Made by a program: the position numbers and the translations under genes. Positions 23,223 through 34,721 of a stretch of 64,000 nt of DNA are shown here, piece after piece. The DNA is from Anniella stebbinsi (lineage: Eukaryota; Chordata; Lepidosauria; Squamata; Anniellidae): the NCBI GenBank assembly GCA_029215795.1, contig JARDYH010000007.1, positions 79,061,763-79,125,762 of the forward strand, given 5' to 3'. Every line of letters starts with the position of its first letter. Within the stretch, counting starts at the first letter, position 1. Under the pieces are notes generated by a model. The model worked only from the letters and a program-made list of their open reading frames with translations. It was not told the DNA's origin and did no database searches.

Positions 23223-25077
23223 GTAGATATCAGCCTTAATCTCTTAACTTTCCCATGCCAGTGTTGAAGAACTCATAATGTTTTTTTTCATGGGGACTGA
23301 AGACAGATAGGCAACCCACATGTTGTGGCTTTGGTGGGGCATGGTGGTACTTGCTAGATCTACTCAGTTATGAGATGGTTCACCAATGATTTATGAAGGA
23401 GTGACCGTCATGTAGTAGGTTACTGTTAACACCCAAACTGAAAAGACGCTGTTTTGTATAAAAGGTATCTGCTCAAATCCTTGGACAACCACATCACTTA
23501 CATGATTTGTTTCCCAGTATGGCACATTCCCAAGGTCATTGATACCACAACTTACACATAGTAGATCTGGACTTTTCCAGTGCTGAGCAAGGTATGTATT
23601 GGAAACATACTGCTGTGGAAGCTGCTATGACTGACATCCTTCAACTTCCACCTCACCTGTTGTTACAAGTAGGGGAAATGAGAAGGTGAAAGATGCATGA
23701 GACCTTATAGGAGAGTGAACTCACCTGCCAACCTTCAGAAGGTTTCAGAAGGCCTCTGCTTGTTGCTGAAACAGTAGCTCTTCCTGAATGAGTCCCAGCA
23801 AGTATGGATCTGTCCAGGGTCCTGAAAGATCAGGCAAGCAATGGAGCTGCTTCACATTGGCTCTGCTGGGAACCACGAGCTGAGCTAGACATATCTCCTG
23901 GCATTACAAATCAAAAGACAGTGCACAGCCATTCCATCTTTCCATCCTTAACAAATTGTCTGTGGGAAAAAAAGATGGAAGAAGCAGTGGGAAACATGGG
24001 AGGGTTACAGAAGAAGGTATTATCTGGAGCCCCCATAGAGTTCTGTGTTTGAGGCATAATTCAATAAATGCTTCATCTGGAGCCTCACCTGGAGCATGTA
24101 TGTTTGCTACCTGGGACCATGAGTCCCCACTTTTCCCTCATGACCCACCCACCACTAGAATGCAGCCCCTGAGAGCTTCTCTGAAACTGGTTTTGGCCCA
24201 CAGGCTGAAACAGGTGATGCACCCCTGGTCTACAGTGGCTGGCAGTGCTCTTTTGGATTCCAAAAGTCTTTCTAGCCCTATGTGGAGATAGTAGGGATTG
24301 TACCTGGGCCCTTTGGCATGCAGAGCATGTGCTATTCAACTGAGATATAGCCCTAGCCTTACCGGGTGTGCTAGAAGGAGCCCACCAACCTAGGTGTCAG
24401 GATGAGGCCTGGGCTCTCTCAGACTCAGATCCTGAAGCTGAAGAAGACTAACAGAAACAGGGAGTGAGGGAGGAAATTCTCCCAAGACTTTCCAGGAGTC
24501 AGGGGGGCACTTTCCCCGGAGATTACGGTAACAAACAGGAGGCCCAAACTCAGAGATCATCTCCCTCACCCCAATGGATTCAGACTTTGTTGTAGTGGGA
24601 GGGAGCATCGGATTTGACATAGTCCACTGCAGAGTCAAGCAGGCGGAGTTGAGAGAAGGTGGGAGGCAGTTCACCAGAGGCAGTGCTTGCTTTGTTGAGC
24701 TAATTAGGCTTGGATGATAATTCCTAGCATTCACACTCCCTTCAGGTGTGAAGAGGTGCTTTTTTCTTTTTTTTCTACTGAAGAAAGGTTTTGTGAATTG
24801 CATAGCAGACCCCTTTGACATCTCACATTTCAGTGGGAGGGCTTGGAATCATGACACTAGGAACGGCCCCATCAAAGGGCATCAGCTCCCTCAAACCTGG
24901 AACCATCCCAATGAATTCAGGAAATGTAAGTGCAGTTTCTCAGCCTCCTATTAACTTAAACCCTCGCTATATCTGTTTGTCTCTCCCCCAATAGACAGAT
25001 CTCAAGAAGGGCAGTCCCCAGCCACAGAGGTGCCTCCACAGGCACCCCAAAGCCCAGAGCTGAAGGATACCTCCTAA
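23078..25077 (+). CDS. PKI-family gene: fourth-paralogue cAMP-dependent protein kinase inhibitor (two coding exons, 75 aa)
   Basis: PKI proteins bind the free catalytic subunit of protein kinase A as a pseudosubstrate and carry it out of the nucleus. Exon 1 (23078-23222) encodes residues 1-48 and ends in phase 1; exon 2 (24995-25077) adds 27 residues and a TAA stop. The total of 75 aa compares with 76-78 in known PKIs. Visible signatures are Phe10, the pseudosubstrate GRTGRRNALPD (residues 14-24: Arg15, Arg18, Arg19, with Ala21 in place of a phospho-acceptor Ser), and the export signal LPLKLAEMTL at residues 37-46. All fall at PKIA numbering. Sequence is closest to PKIB (FASS, RRNALPDI, DLPLKL). 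The gene lies between SERINC2 and FABP3, where mammals have no PKI. It is not a retrocopy, because it has splice sites and a 1.77-kb intron. Noncoding 5' exons were not located. Confidence 0.88.
24040..24235 (+). repeat. Second copy of the 19.8-kb dispersed repeat
   Basis: CTCATGACCCACCCACCACT and TTTGGCCCACAGGCTGAAAC match the earlier copy. It lies in the PKI intron. Confidence 0.45.
24285..24372 (-). repeat. SINE type 1 head, antisense
   Basis: GGATTGTACCTGGGCCCTTT, GGCATGCAGAGCATGTGC and ACTGAGATATAGC are the complement of the SINE head. It lies in the PKI intron. Confidence 0.65.
24995..25077 (+). CDS. PKI-like gene, coding exon 2 (C-terminal tail)
   Basis: A strong pyrimidine tract ends in AATAG at 24994. 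From there the phase-1 codon completes as Asp, followed by a Ser/Glu/Gln/Pro-rich tail ending KDTS and TAA at 25075-25077. Low-complexity acidic or polar tails of this size are usual in PKIs. A second acceptor four bases on (ACAG, 24998) also stays open, giving a basic 69-aa product that fits the family less well. Confidence 0.75.
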
Positions 25078-25387
25078 CCCATCCTCCTGGAGGCATTGCA
25101 AAGCTTGCCAGAAGAAGAAAGACTCGTTCATGTCCGAAGAGGATTGTCCAGAGTTTTCTGGGATTACCTGGCAAGACTTGTCTTTCATCCTTCAGTCTGG
25201 AGGAGTGACAGAGGAAGATGGAGGGAATAAGTGGCCGGGCGTTTTACAAAGACCAGGGCGGAATCTTGAGGGACCAATTTCTTCTGGGGGTGGGGAGGGA
25301 CTTGGGGGAGTGAAAGGAGGAAGGGAGGGGTTTTGTCAGATGGTTTGTTTTCCACACCTCTGCTGCAAAATTGCATTGGGCAGGAGA

Positions 25388-25575
25388 GCCTAGGAAGCTG
25401 CCTTTATACCTGGTCAGATGATCGGTCCATCTTGCTCAGTATTGTCCAACCCTGACCACCAACAGCAGCAGCTTCTGAAAGTTTCAGACAGGATTCTTTT
25501 CAAGATGCCAGGGATGGAACCTGGGACCTTCTGCGTGCAAAACACATACTCTGCCACTGAGCCATGCCCCTTCCC
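25388..25575 (-). repeat. SINE type 1, antisense
   Basis: GGAAGCTGCCTTTATACCTG at the left and GGAACCTGGGACCTTCTGCG with CCACTGAGCCATG at the right form a nearly full copy in the presumed PKI 3'UTR. Confidence 0.75.
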
Positions 25576-25930
25576 TGATTGTGCACTGCTATCCATTAGC
25601 GAATCATTGCCGTTCTTAAAGGATCTATGGATGGTGATGGTGGTGGTAATTTTCTTAACAGAGTGCATTCTTCACTGTGATGTTTGGGGGGGAAAACAAC
25701 TTCCTTGTTTGGGATTTTTTGTTCTTGTTTCACCAACATGGCCAGTATTCTTTCCCACGAAACTTTCAGGGGCAAAGTTGCGAAGTGCAAAATTCGTTAT
25801 TCCTGCTCACCTTCTATTTTGGGTGATCCCTCCCAAGATGTTCTTTTCTGAAATGATGGCCTGCTTACTTCTGAATCTGACGTGGTGTGTAGAATCAAAC
25901 AACCCTGATCAGCCCCACCCCAAAAAAGGA

Positions 25931-25936
25931 AATAAA
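25931..25936 (+). terminator. candidate poly(A) signal AATAAA for the PKI-like gene
   Basis: It is the first AATAAA I see after the PKI stop on the plus strand, about 850 bases downstream. The implied 3'UTR would contain an antisense SINE. No transcript support is available here. Confidence 0.35.
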
Positions 25937-25949
25937 TATGACCGTTCTT

Positions 25950-26680
25950 ACCGAAGATGCTTGCCACATCTCACTAACTTGGTATTCAAGAGGATGAATT
26001 CAAAATACAAAAGTTAAGATGACCCCCATGCATCAAAAAAGAAGACATCCTGTTACATCTTTGAGCAGGGGTGGGCAACATGTGGCCCCTGTGATACAGA
26101 ATATGGCAGCAGGGAAAACAAATAAGGGAGTGGGGAACCAGCCATTTTAGCACCACTAGCGAAATCTCACCCTTTCAATGGTCCTTCATGGTTTGCTGCC
26201 AAATTTCAGTGGCAAACCATCTCCCCATCCCCACCCCTGCAGCACATCCTGGACTCCACAGCATCCAGTGGAGTTTTGGCTCTGGATGGGGGTGGTTGTC
26301 CAGGGCTCCCCCATCCCCCCCCCAAATTTCTCACCCTTTCCTTAGAGACTACTTGTTCATTGTGATATGAGATTATCAGGCTACACAATTTTTAGAGTTG
26401 CATATTCATTGGGTGGGCCAAGAAGCAACTCTTTACTTCTCTTCCTTCAGGAACATGATGGAGAACGTGGTGCCCCTACCATTTAGGAAGTTTTTTTATT
26501 GAAAATAATTTTTTGAAGAGGGCAGGGAGAGCTTTGAGGGTGCCATTGGATGTCCCTGTGGGAACTATGATGCTTACAGGCACCATGTAAGGAGTTTATT
26601 GCCCAATTGCTCAATAGCCAACCAGGATTTGCAAATAGAGTATTAAAATCTCAGCTTTTTTTGCAGGGTGGGAGAGACAA
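25950..26680. other. No gene seen downstream of the PKI-like gene
   Basis: Contains a possible dispersed-repeat start GGGGTGGGCAACATGTGGCC near 26,070; otherwise featureless. Confidence 0.5.
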
Positions 26681-26684
26681 TCAT

Positions 26685-27184
26685 GGCCTCATCTACACCT
26701 AGAGGCCTTCTGGATCTCAGGCTTACCTGCTTCCGGGATCATCCCGGAAGTCAAGAGGGACATTCCTGGAGTGGCGCTGGTTTTTTTAAAAAGAAGAGAG
26801 AGGTTTGCGCAATTGCACAGGCATGATCCTGCACCGAAGGCAAGTTTGAAAAAAAAAACCACCTTCAAATTCGGCACCACAACACAACAAGAGCCATCCT
26901 TGGGATGGCGAAAATGCTGCCCCCACCTGCGATGGGCACGGAGCCCCCCGCACAGCTCTATGACTGTTTGAAGAGCCCCGCGACTTGCGGGGAGGAGGGA
27001 GGACCCAGGAGCGCCTGTGGTCCTTGAGGTTGTCCCAGAACCACAGGAAAACCACAGCCCCGGTTTATCTCGGGACAACTGAGAGGTAGTCCTCATTTGA
27101 CCCCGAGATCCCCTGTGTGTCATTTGAATGCACAGGGATGACCTCGAGCTGACCCCGGGATAAATGGCAGGTGTAGATTAGGCC
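26685..27184. mobile_element. TIR element, 500 bp, GGCCTNATCTACACCT ends
   Basis: GGCCTCATCTACACCT (26685-26700) is inverted against AGGTGTAGATTAGGCC (27169-27184). The interior is GC-rich with CCCGGGAT-type blocks. No ORF with recognisable domains. Confidence 0.6.
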
Positions 27185-27890
27185 CATGTTTCTAGATCTT
27201 AGTTGTGAAGCAATGTTCAGATTACGGAGGAGGGTTTCTACCTTCTTAACCTTTTGAGACAATCTCCTTAGCTACAGTTTTTTAGAAGGAAATGGAAGGG
27301 GTAAATTTGTAGGGTGTCAGGGCAATGGCTTTCATTAAGAGCCATGCACACAAAACCTTTTCCTCCATAAATTGAGCATTGGTGCGAAGACGGATCTGTG
27401 AAGGTGCGGGCAGCTTCTGAGATAAACTACTGAAATTATTGGAGAAAGGTTGAGAAAGATTTTCCACTTCTCATAGATATATCTTTGAAAAGCACAGAAG
27501 TCTCATCCTGATTGTGTTACTGCTGCCATCTCTAACACCTGACAAGCACTTGCCTCCAGCAGAGTGGTACCTCCATTGTATCAAAACTACATTGACAATG
27601 GTCCATACGCAAGGGAATGTAAACACAGATGAAGCTTGAAAAGACGAGACTGTCTTCTGGTGTATGTTTTTTCTCATCTAACCCTCCCAAATCCAGCGCA
27701 TCGGTGGGCTTTTGTGCAGCTCGCCTATCTCTATTAAAAGGTGCTTCCAAAAAGACGGCTCCTAGCAGTAACAGTCAAGACAGTGTCCATCTTTTCCTCC
27801 CCAACGGAATTTTCTGCAAAAAGGGGGGGGGGGAAAGAGAGACCAGTGAAGTGCTGGGAAACATACGCCAAGGTGAGAAATGCAAGACAA

Positions 27891-28166
27891 TGGCTCAATT
27901 TGGACGACATGATAGTCAATGGTATGTTGACTAACCCTAACCCTAGGGGGTACACTCCCCGCACAACACAATAAACAACTGGCGTGGGGAAAACAATCGT
28001 CAGTTGTTTTGACTATTGTGTCATCCGAATGCTGCCATAGTCAACTCAGCGCTGATCCTCATCCACACCACAGTTGATTATTTATTACCATATTGTGTGG
28101 GGAGTGCCCCCTAGGGTTAAGGTTAGTCAACCCACCATTGACTATCATGTTGTCCGAATTGAGCCA
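27891..28166. mobile_element. Hairpin MITE family C, intact copy (276 bp)
   Basis: The two ends form arms of about 85 bases (TGGCTCAATTTGGACGACAT against ATGTTGTCCGAATTGAGCCA), enclosing further smaller inverted repeats around CAACTGGCG and GTCAGTTG. No coding capacity. Confidence 0.85.
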
Positions 28167-28833
28167 GTATGTGGAACCCTCCTCACACCTGGCAAAATCC
28201 TGGGGATAGGCAAGAGCATTGTTCAATAAAAGCCATGCCTGGAAGCACCCATAGACATTATACTGCTTTCCTTTAGGGGCAGAGGTTTTCCAAGAGTTCA
28301 GAGATGCAGCAGCCATAATTTTCAAGAGTGGATTGCCCCGGTGAGTTATCGAACACTCATGTCTAGCAAGGATCTGTTTGCTCTCAGGCTGCTGATTAAA
28401 CATCCACCATGCTGATGACTGTCTAATTTCACTGTCTCACTTCAATTCCAGCACACATTTGCCTTTTGACAATTTAAGGTCTGTGTGAGCTCTTTCTTTT
28501 GGCATATCATAGCATCCTTCTTTTGCAGACTTGATTTTCCAAATAAATCCATAGGTAATTTCTTGCTAGAGTATTCATTTGCTAGGGTTTAACAAAAGGG
28601 AGGAAGCATATCCTGCCTTTCTTCAATGAGCCTAAGGAGATGGACATTGTAACTTCAAATCACCACTTAATGTTTAAAAATAATAATAAGTCGACATGAG
28701 CAATATAAGTTTTAGGTTTGGGTATTTGTTTACAAAACCCTAAACAACACCACTGGAAGTGACACAAAATGCATGGGTGTTGCTGAAACCGGCAACTGTG
28801 CAACCAATGTTCTAGCAGAGGCAGGACTCATAG

Positions 28834-29443
28834 AGCTCCATCACACCAGCGATTTAGTGCACTCTTGCCATGCCTGGTGTGCGGGTTTGCAGCACGGTAC
28901 TCACATGACACCGTGCCTGTCCTGCTGACACCCTGCCTCTTCCACAGCCTTTCCTAGAATGCTAAAAGTCTGGATTATTTTCCCTAAATGCATTTAATGT
29001 GCCCTGAGCCTCCGCATAGTTTTAAAGGAACTGGGGGTTTGGATGGATTGCATCATGTCCTGGCAGGGAAAAACGATCTCTCCCAGCAGCCAGCTCCAAG
29101 CCTCAATATAAAATCCAAACCTTGCATCCCAGGCTCGAAAGCCTTTTTTAAAATAATACAATGCCCGAATCTCTGCAGAGACAGGATTGTGCTCCCTCGG
29201 TGCCCCCAAAGAGCCAGACTAGAGAGTTGTTCCATTTTTGCCCTGCGGAAAGGCGATCTGGTTGAAGTGCTCATCTGCCAGGACCTGACTGGAGGGAGAA
29301 AGAGATGGGGAGGGATGGGGTGGAGCAGGAGAGCAAAGGAGCAAAAGAGCAGCCATTCAGGTGAAAGAGATCATAAGCTTGATGTGCTGGTAAAAAAACA
29401 CTGAGGCAACGGGGTGGGAGGAATTAGGTGTGATGGAGGTCTT
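28834..29443. mobile_element. TIR element family F, copy 1 (about 610 bp)
   Basis: It starts AGCTCCATCACACCAGCGAT and ends GGTGTGATGGAGGTC, so the tips CTCCATCACACC are inverted. It matches 48832-49427 over its whole length with only scattered differences and small gaps. Confidence 0.8.
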
Positions 29444-29834
29444 AGCTGCAATCTTTGGGATGACTGCGGATGGGGAGCAATAAATTATCCCAGCCACAAT
29501 ATACTGTTGTGAGCAGTCTCTGCTGTAATGCAAAGTAATGGGATGGCTTAGTCTTCAACAGGCAATTAAGACCCATTAGCTTTGCAAAAATAAAATAAAA
29601 CCCCTGCTCTTGGTGGAGATGGAAACTGCTAGAACAGGTTTGCTGAAATGGATAATCTCCAGGGCTGGCTGCCTTTTTGGACTCTCCTTGGGGGAAGGAG
29701 CTAAGCAGACTGCCATGATGAGAGCCTGCTCTTCAAAATTTACTGCTACACCACTAAACCTAAGAGGAAGGGGATTAACTCTGATCCTCATTGTTTTTTA
29801 AATCATCACACACACACTGCAAAGTTGTCATTGT

Positions 29835-30468
29835 AGGGTGACCATATGAAAAGGAGGACAGGGCTCCTGTATCTTTAACAGTTGAATAGAAAAGGGAATT
29901 TCAGCAGGGCCGTTTGTATGCATAAAGCACCTGGTGAAATTCTCTCGAAGGGTGCCTCTTCACGAGAGGTTTAATGCTCTTTGAAGTCTCATTAAAAAAT
30001 TTACCTCCACACCAGCGGAGCGCAAATGGGGCGTAGAGGCGCGTTATCTCTCCGATTATGCGCATTATCAAACGCGCATTAAATCGCGAGTTTTATTTTG
30101 CTCTGTCTGTTAAAGTGCATTTTGACTGTGTGAATATGCGCTTATACGCATTAACTACTTCTAAACCGCATTTTGGACATCCATTAATGCGTTTCGCCGC
30201 CTCTCACCGCCTCTCGTGCAGAGGGATTAGGCGTAAATGCGCTTTTGCGATTATGCGCATAATCGGCTAACCAGGCGCAAAAGCGAATCCTTGTAGAGGG
30301 GACCTTAATCACAACAGCTAAAGCTGCAGGAGTATAGTTAGAGTGGCCAGATACAAAAGAGGGCAGGGCTCCTTCAGCTTTAACTGTTGTGATGAAGAGG
30401 AAATTTCACCTGGTGCTTCATGCATACAAATGACCCTGCTGAAATCCTCCTTTCCATATGGTTACCCT
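29835..30468. mobile_element. Foldback MITE family D, host of a second MITE
   Basis: Ends are AGGGTGACCATATGAAAAGG and CATATGGTTACCCT. Its middle is interrupted at 29949-30305 by an unrelated TIR element; the two halves otherwise match the 6906-7221 copy. Confidence 0.82.
29949..30305. mobile_element. TIR element family G, copy 1 (about 357 bp)
   Basis: It begins AGGGTGCCTCTTCACGAG and ends CTTGTAGAGGGGACCTT. The interior is rich in GCGCATTA and TTATGCGC blocks, which give strong local secondary structure and unusually high CpG. A second copy is at 33912-34258. Confidence 0.78.
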
Positions 30469-30474
30469 ACATTA

Positions 30475-31590
30475 ACCCCACTGGCCACAGAACACTGGTA
30501 CAATCAGGGATTTCCTGCTTCATGTGTTGTTTGACCCCAAGTGATCTTGTAGCACAGAGAGCTTCGGCTATGGGATGGTATACAAAATGCAATACATATT
30601 AGACAGCTGAGCACCGCCATGCCATCGGATGACCAATAGGTGCCGCTGTTCTTCAAGCACGCTCCAATGAGCAGACACAGAAGAAACTCACCTGCTGACA
30701 AATCTTCCGTCCAGCACTTTGCAATCAACTTTGCCTTTTCATACTCATGATTACGCTCTTTAACACTGAGCCATCATGCGGCGCAGTGTAGATGTCACTC
30801 TGAGACGGAGGCAATGGTCAACCTATTCCTTTATATCTGGCAGGCCGGGCGGCTGCCCAAGCCCTATTCCTCAGCTGAAAAGGAGGTAACATTGCCTTAT
30901 ATGTGGCTTCTTATTTGTCATCGCACCTCCTCATTTAGGAGGACTTAGTGCACTGACTGCAAAGGCATTCAAGCTCCTACCGCTTTCCCTATCCTGGTGC
31001 CTTACAGGTGTGTCGAACTACAACTCCCAGCATTCCCCAGCTAGCAAAATTGCAGTCTAACACATGGGGGGAGGGGGGCCTAAGTTGCAGAAGGCTGCCT
31101 TACAGCTTATAGAAGCCTTCCTCAACTTGGAGCCCTTCAGATGTGTTGGACTACAACTTCCATCATCCTTGGGCTACTTTGTGATCCATTCAGCTGGGAA
31201 GCCAGGGTAGAGATATAATAAATCAAGTTCATGTGAATGCATTTCATAGCAATACCAGTGATCATATAAGAACCAGACACCTTTAACCATTCACTATGAT
31301 ATATATTCACGCATATATGCCATGGATGGTCCACCACCTTTCACCAGTTTTCCACGCATCCGCTTATTTGCAGGATGAAAAAGTGATGCCATCAGATCTA
31401 TGCAGCTCTATAAAGTTGACTGTTCCAGAAAAAGATACCCCTTTAAAAAGACAATGTTTATCTCCCACCCGCACAGGTCTCCCTCATTCATAGGATGGCC
31501 ATGCATCCTACTTTACAGAGGACAGTCCTCTATTTGAACGGGTCCTATAGTTGAACATCTGCCCTGTCTATGTTCAATTCAAACATAAAG
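30475..31590. other. No gene seen
   Basis: Unique-looking sequence with half foldbacks at 31012-31175. No exon recognised. Confidence 0.5.
31012..31175. repeat. Half copies of foldback families A/B
   Basis: Two successive left arms are seen, CGAACTACAACTCCCAGCAT (31015) and TTGGACTACAACTTCCATCA (31147), without clear right arms. Confidence 0.55.
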
Positions 31591-31596
31591 AACCCT

Positions 31597-31800
31597 ATAA
31601 AGGAACATAGGAAGCTCCCATAAACAGAGTCAGGCCAATGGTTCATCTAGCCCAGTATTGTCCACACTGGCTGGCAGCAGCTATTCAAGGTTTCAGGAAG
31701 GATTCTTTCTTCATCCTACTTGGAGAAGTTGGGGATTGAACTTGGGACCTTCTGCACGCAAAGCAAGCATTCTATCACTGAACCACGGCCCTTCCCAAGG
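31597..31800 (-). repeat. SINE type 1, antisense
   Basis: GGAAGCTCCCATAAACAGAG through GGATTGAACTTGGGACCTTC and CACTGAACCACGGCC. Confidence 0.75.
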
Positions 31801-32384
31801 AGAGGGAGCAGCAGAGGCCTTGAGGTTGTCTATTGACACCTGGACAGCACATTATGCAGACACACATGTTCCCTGTTCCCAGTCTTTCCACTAAGGTGAG
31901 AGATCTGTTTCTATTTAAATTATATTTTTCCCAAATGTGCATCTGTGCCTATAAATTAGCCTATGTAAATTGGCTTATTTTTGGGTGATGCATATCCTGT
32001 TTTGGGGTGATGTGGAACTGGTCATCCTAAACCCCAGGGAAGTTTTGGCTGGGCTCTAAACCATCTTGGCCCACCAGGAGGAGAAAGTGCTGAGCAATGA
32101 AATGCCTTTAGACCTCCAGCCATGGTCCAAAGACCCATTGATTCTCCACACCACCCCATTAGGTTGTTAGCTGCTCCTTAATGGCTGCTCAAGTTGCTGT
32201 ATTGTGTAATCATCTTGTTCAAGTGAACAGGCATGTTAAAAAATAACTACATCGAAGGAGGCCAAAGGCCCTTTCAAAGGACTTGAATTTACAAACAGAG
32301 GTTCACTCCAAAACGTAATGGCATTTAAGCCTCTTGAAGCCTGTCCTAGGTGGCCAATAAGCTGATAGAGCAGCCAACCTGATG

Positions 32385-32490
32385 ACCTCCCGATGTCTTG
32401 GACTACAACTCCCAGCATTCTGACCATTGGCTGAAGATGATGGGAGTTGAAGTCCAAAACATCTGGATGGCCCCAGGTTGGGGAAAGCTG
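32385..32490. repeat. Foldback family A
   Basis: TCTTGGACTACAACTCCCAG pairs with GATGGGAGTTGAAGTCCAAA. The right flank GGTTGGGGAAAGCTGATCT is the usual extension, into which a hAT MITE is inserted. Confidence 0.75.
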
Positions 32491-32498
32491 ATCTAGGT

Positions 32499-32675
32499 CA
32501 GTGGTCTTCAACTGTTCCAAACCAGAGACCCACCTCAGACTCCCAACCTGCAACATGGGAACCACTTTCACAATTTTCTCCATACCCAACATGGCGGCAA
32601 CAGCTTTGCCACAACCCATCTGGACTGATCTTGCGACCCACTTTTGAGTCGCGACTCACCAGTTGAAGGCCACTG
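32499..32675. mobile_element. Short hAT-type MITE, 177 bp
   Basis: TIRs are CAGTGGTCTTCAACTG on the left and CAGTGGCCTTCAACTG (reverse complement) on the right. The 8-bp flanks are ATCTAGGT and ATCTAGGG. It sits directly after a family A foldback. Confidence 0.8.
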
Positions 32676-32944
32676 ATCTAGGGGACTTTCCAAGGAGCTA
32701 GGTTAAGAGTTTATTACTCCCTTTAATATTCAATTCTGGTGGTGAGTGTCAACAGGACTGTAGCCAAAAGGGGGGCACTGAGAAACAAGAGAAGAAGTCT
32801 CAAGGTCAGCAGAACTATTTTAAAAAAAATCATTAGGAAAAAAGTAGCATGAGGAATCAACCCAAAGCATGCTCAGTGGCCAGAAAATTCTGGTGAGAAG
32901 GGGGGAAATTGAAAACATGGGCGAGGGGGTGGGTGGGATGGAAT

Positions 32945-33130
32945 TGTAAGAGGAAGCTGTATTATTACAGCAGCTCAAACTGTTACTCTATCTAGACCAG
33001 CACTGTGTAATCTGACTCTCAGCAGCTCTGTGGAATTTCAGGCAGATGTGTCTCCCATCCGCTGCTGGCCCTTTTACCTGAAGGCCCTGAGGATTGAACC
33101 TGGGGTCTTCTCCATGTGCCTTAATACTGC
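32945..33130 (-). repeat. SINE type 1, antisense, diverged
   Basis: GAGGAAGCTGTATTATTACA and AGGATTGAACCTGGGGTCTT mark body and head. Confidence 0.6.
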
Positions 33131-33589
33131 ACTATGTTCCCTTGCTCAGCTCTGGTTGGCTCAGCTGCTCGGAGTACTATGCCGGTATCCTCAGGCAACA
33201 ATCCGCTGGATCTGTTCCAAGCAACTGCAAAAGCAGCTACTACGGGCACCGTGGTAGGATCAGCCAGGAGCAGCATCCAGCCAGGAGCAGATTTTATCTG
33301 CAAAATGCCTAGCAACCGTGGCACAATGGACAGCACAGAGTCATTCTCAGCATATCCAGGAGGACAAGGTTAACATCACATGGAAACTCAAGAGCGGCTC
33401 TGCGGAATGGCATTCGGCACAGGCAGTGCTGGCAGGAAAAACATGGCTCAAAAAAGAGGGGGGATGAAAGAGATCCCTGATCTGCCCTCCCAGGGTTTTA
33501 ATTTTTAACTTATAGACCCATGGCTGGGTAGGGGCAGGGGGGTGGGGTTTGGATCAGGGAAATAGTACTTTGGAGGTAGGATTTACCCA

Positions 33590-33828
33590 GTGCGATGTGG
33601 TGGTTACAGTGTTGGACTAGGACTCAGGAGATCTGGGTTCTTCCAGTTGCCGCTCAGCCGTGCAGTTCACTGGGTGACTTTGGGCCAGTCACTAACTCTC
33701 AGCCTAACCTACCTCACAGGGTTGCTATGAGGATAAAAATGGAGAGGAGGAGGAACGTGTACACCATCTTGGGCTCCTTGGAAGAAAGGCATGATATAAA
33801 TGTAACAAATAAATAAACAAATAAACCC
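33590..33828 (+). repeat. SINE type 2, near complete
   Basis: GTGGTTACAGTGTTGGACTA, TTCACTGGGTGACTTTGGGC, CTCACAGGGTTGCTATGAGG and ATATAAATGTAACAAATAAA. Confidence 0.8.
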
Positions 33829-33911
33829 TTCCTCCTCACACAATTTCTTTGATCTATACGCACACACTTGTTTGCCTATTGGGGAAAGTGTATCGACACA
33901 TGTGTGTTTTC

Positions 33912-34258
33912 GGGTGCCTCTACAAGAGCGATTTAGAGCTCTTTCAAGGTGCATTAAAAAATTTACCTCTACAAGAGCAGAGCGCAAATCGGGGGTCGAG
34001 GCGCTTTTTCTGTCTAATTATGCGCATTATTGAATGCGCGTTAAATAGCGAGTTTTAATTTTCCGTGGCAGTTAATGCGCCTTATGACCATGTAAACAAA
34101 TGATTCTCCGCATTTCAACCACTTTAAAGCGTGTTTCATACTGCCAGTTATGTGCTTCACCACCTGTCGTTTATTGGAATTAGGCGTAAAAGCTATAGTG
34201 AGAAGACGCGCATAATCGGGCAACCAGGCATCAAGCCGAATTCTTGTAGAGGGGGCCT
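33912..34258. mobile_element. TIR element family G, copy 2 (about 347 bp)
   Basis: Ends are GGGTGCCTCTACAAGAGCG and TTCTTGTAGAGGGGGCCTT. Shared internal blocks include TTATGCGCATTAT, AAATTTACCTC and GGCGTAAAAG. No ORF. Confidence 0.8.
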
Positions 34259-34721
34259 TCCACTATATAGCAGGGCTGAACTGTAAGGAGCAGTGCAGAG
34301 AATATAGGGACGCACCAAAGGCCAGGAAGACCACATTACCCAGGAAAGGCTCAGCTTGATGTCTCGTGCAGCCTTGGCCCCCACAGAGCTCAGGAACCAA
34401 GGTCTGATCCAAGAGCCGTCGCCTAGAGCCCAAACCTAAGTGCTGAGTCAGGTAAATATAGGCCCAAGCTGAAAGCAACCATGTTCTTTCTGGGGCAAAA
34501 TTGCTCTGGAGTAGGCAGAGAGCATGGCTTCTGCAGGAGCCATCTGTAGAAATGGACTGAGGCCATCTGGCTTCTTCCACCATGGCCAAGATCCAGCCCT
34601 TGGCAAGCAGCGCGAGGGATCGGCAGGTCGGCAGCACAAAGTGACCTTGCTGGGGAAAAGGAACATTACCCTAGCAAAAAGCCCAGGGGGGTTGCAGGAA
34701 TCAGTAGACTATATCAGGGGT

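Noticed and set aside
23071..25077. PKI sequence as a processed retrocopy
   Set aside because: It has an acceptor before the ATG, a donor after codon 48, an intron and an in-phase second exon, and lacks a poly(A) tract and flanking duplications.
25418..26017. 199-codon open frame on the plus strand
   Set aside because: It begins in an antisense SINE, has no recognised domain and no splice context. Probably chance.
27931..27947. CTAACCCTAACCCTA, telomere-like
   Set aside because: Only about two units, and paired with GGGTTAAGGTTAG in the opposite MITE arm, so it is part of the element rather than an interstitial telomere.
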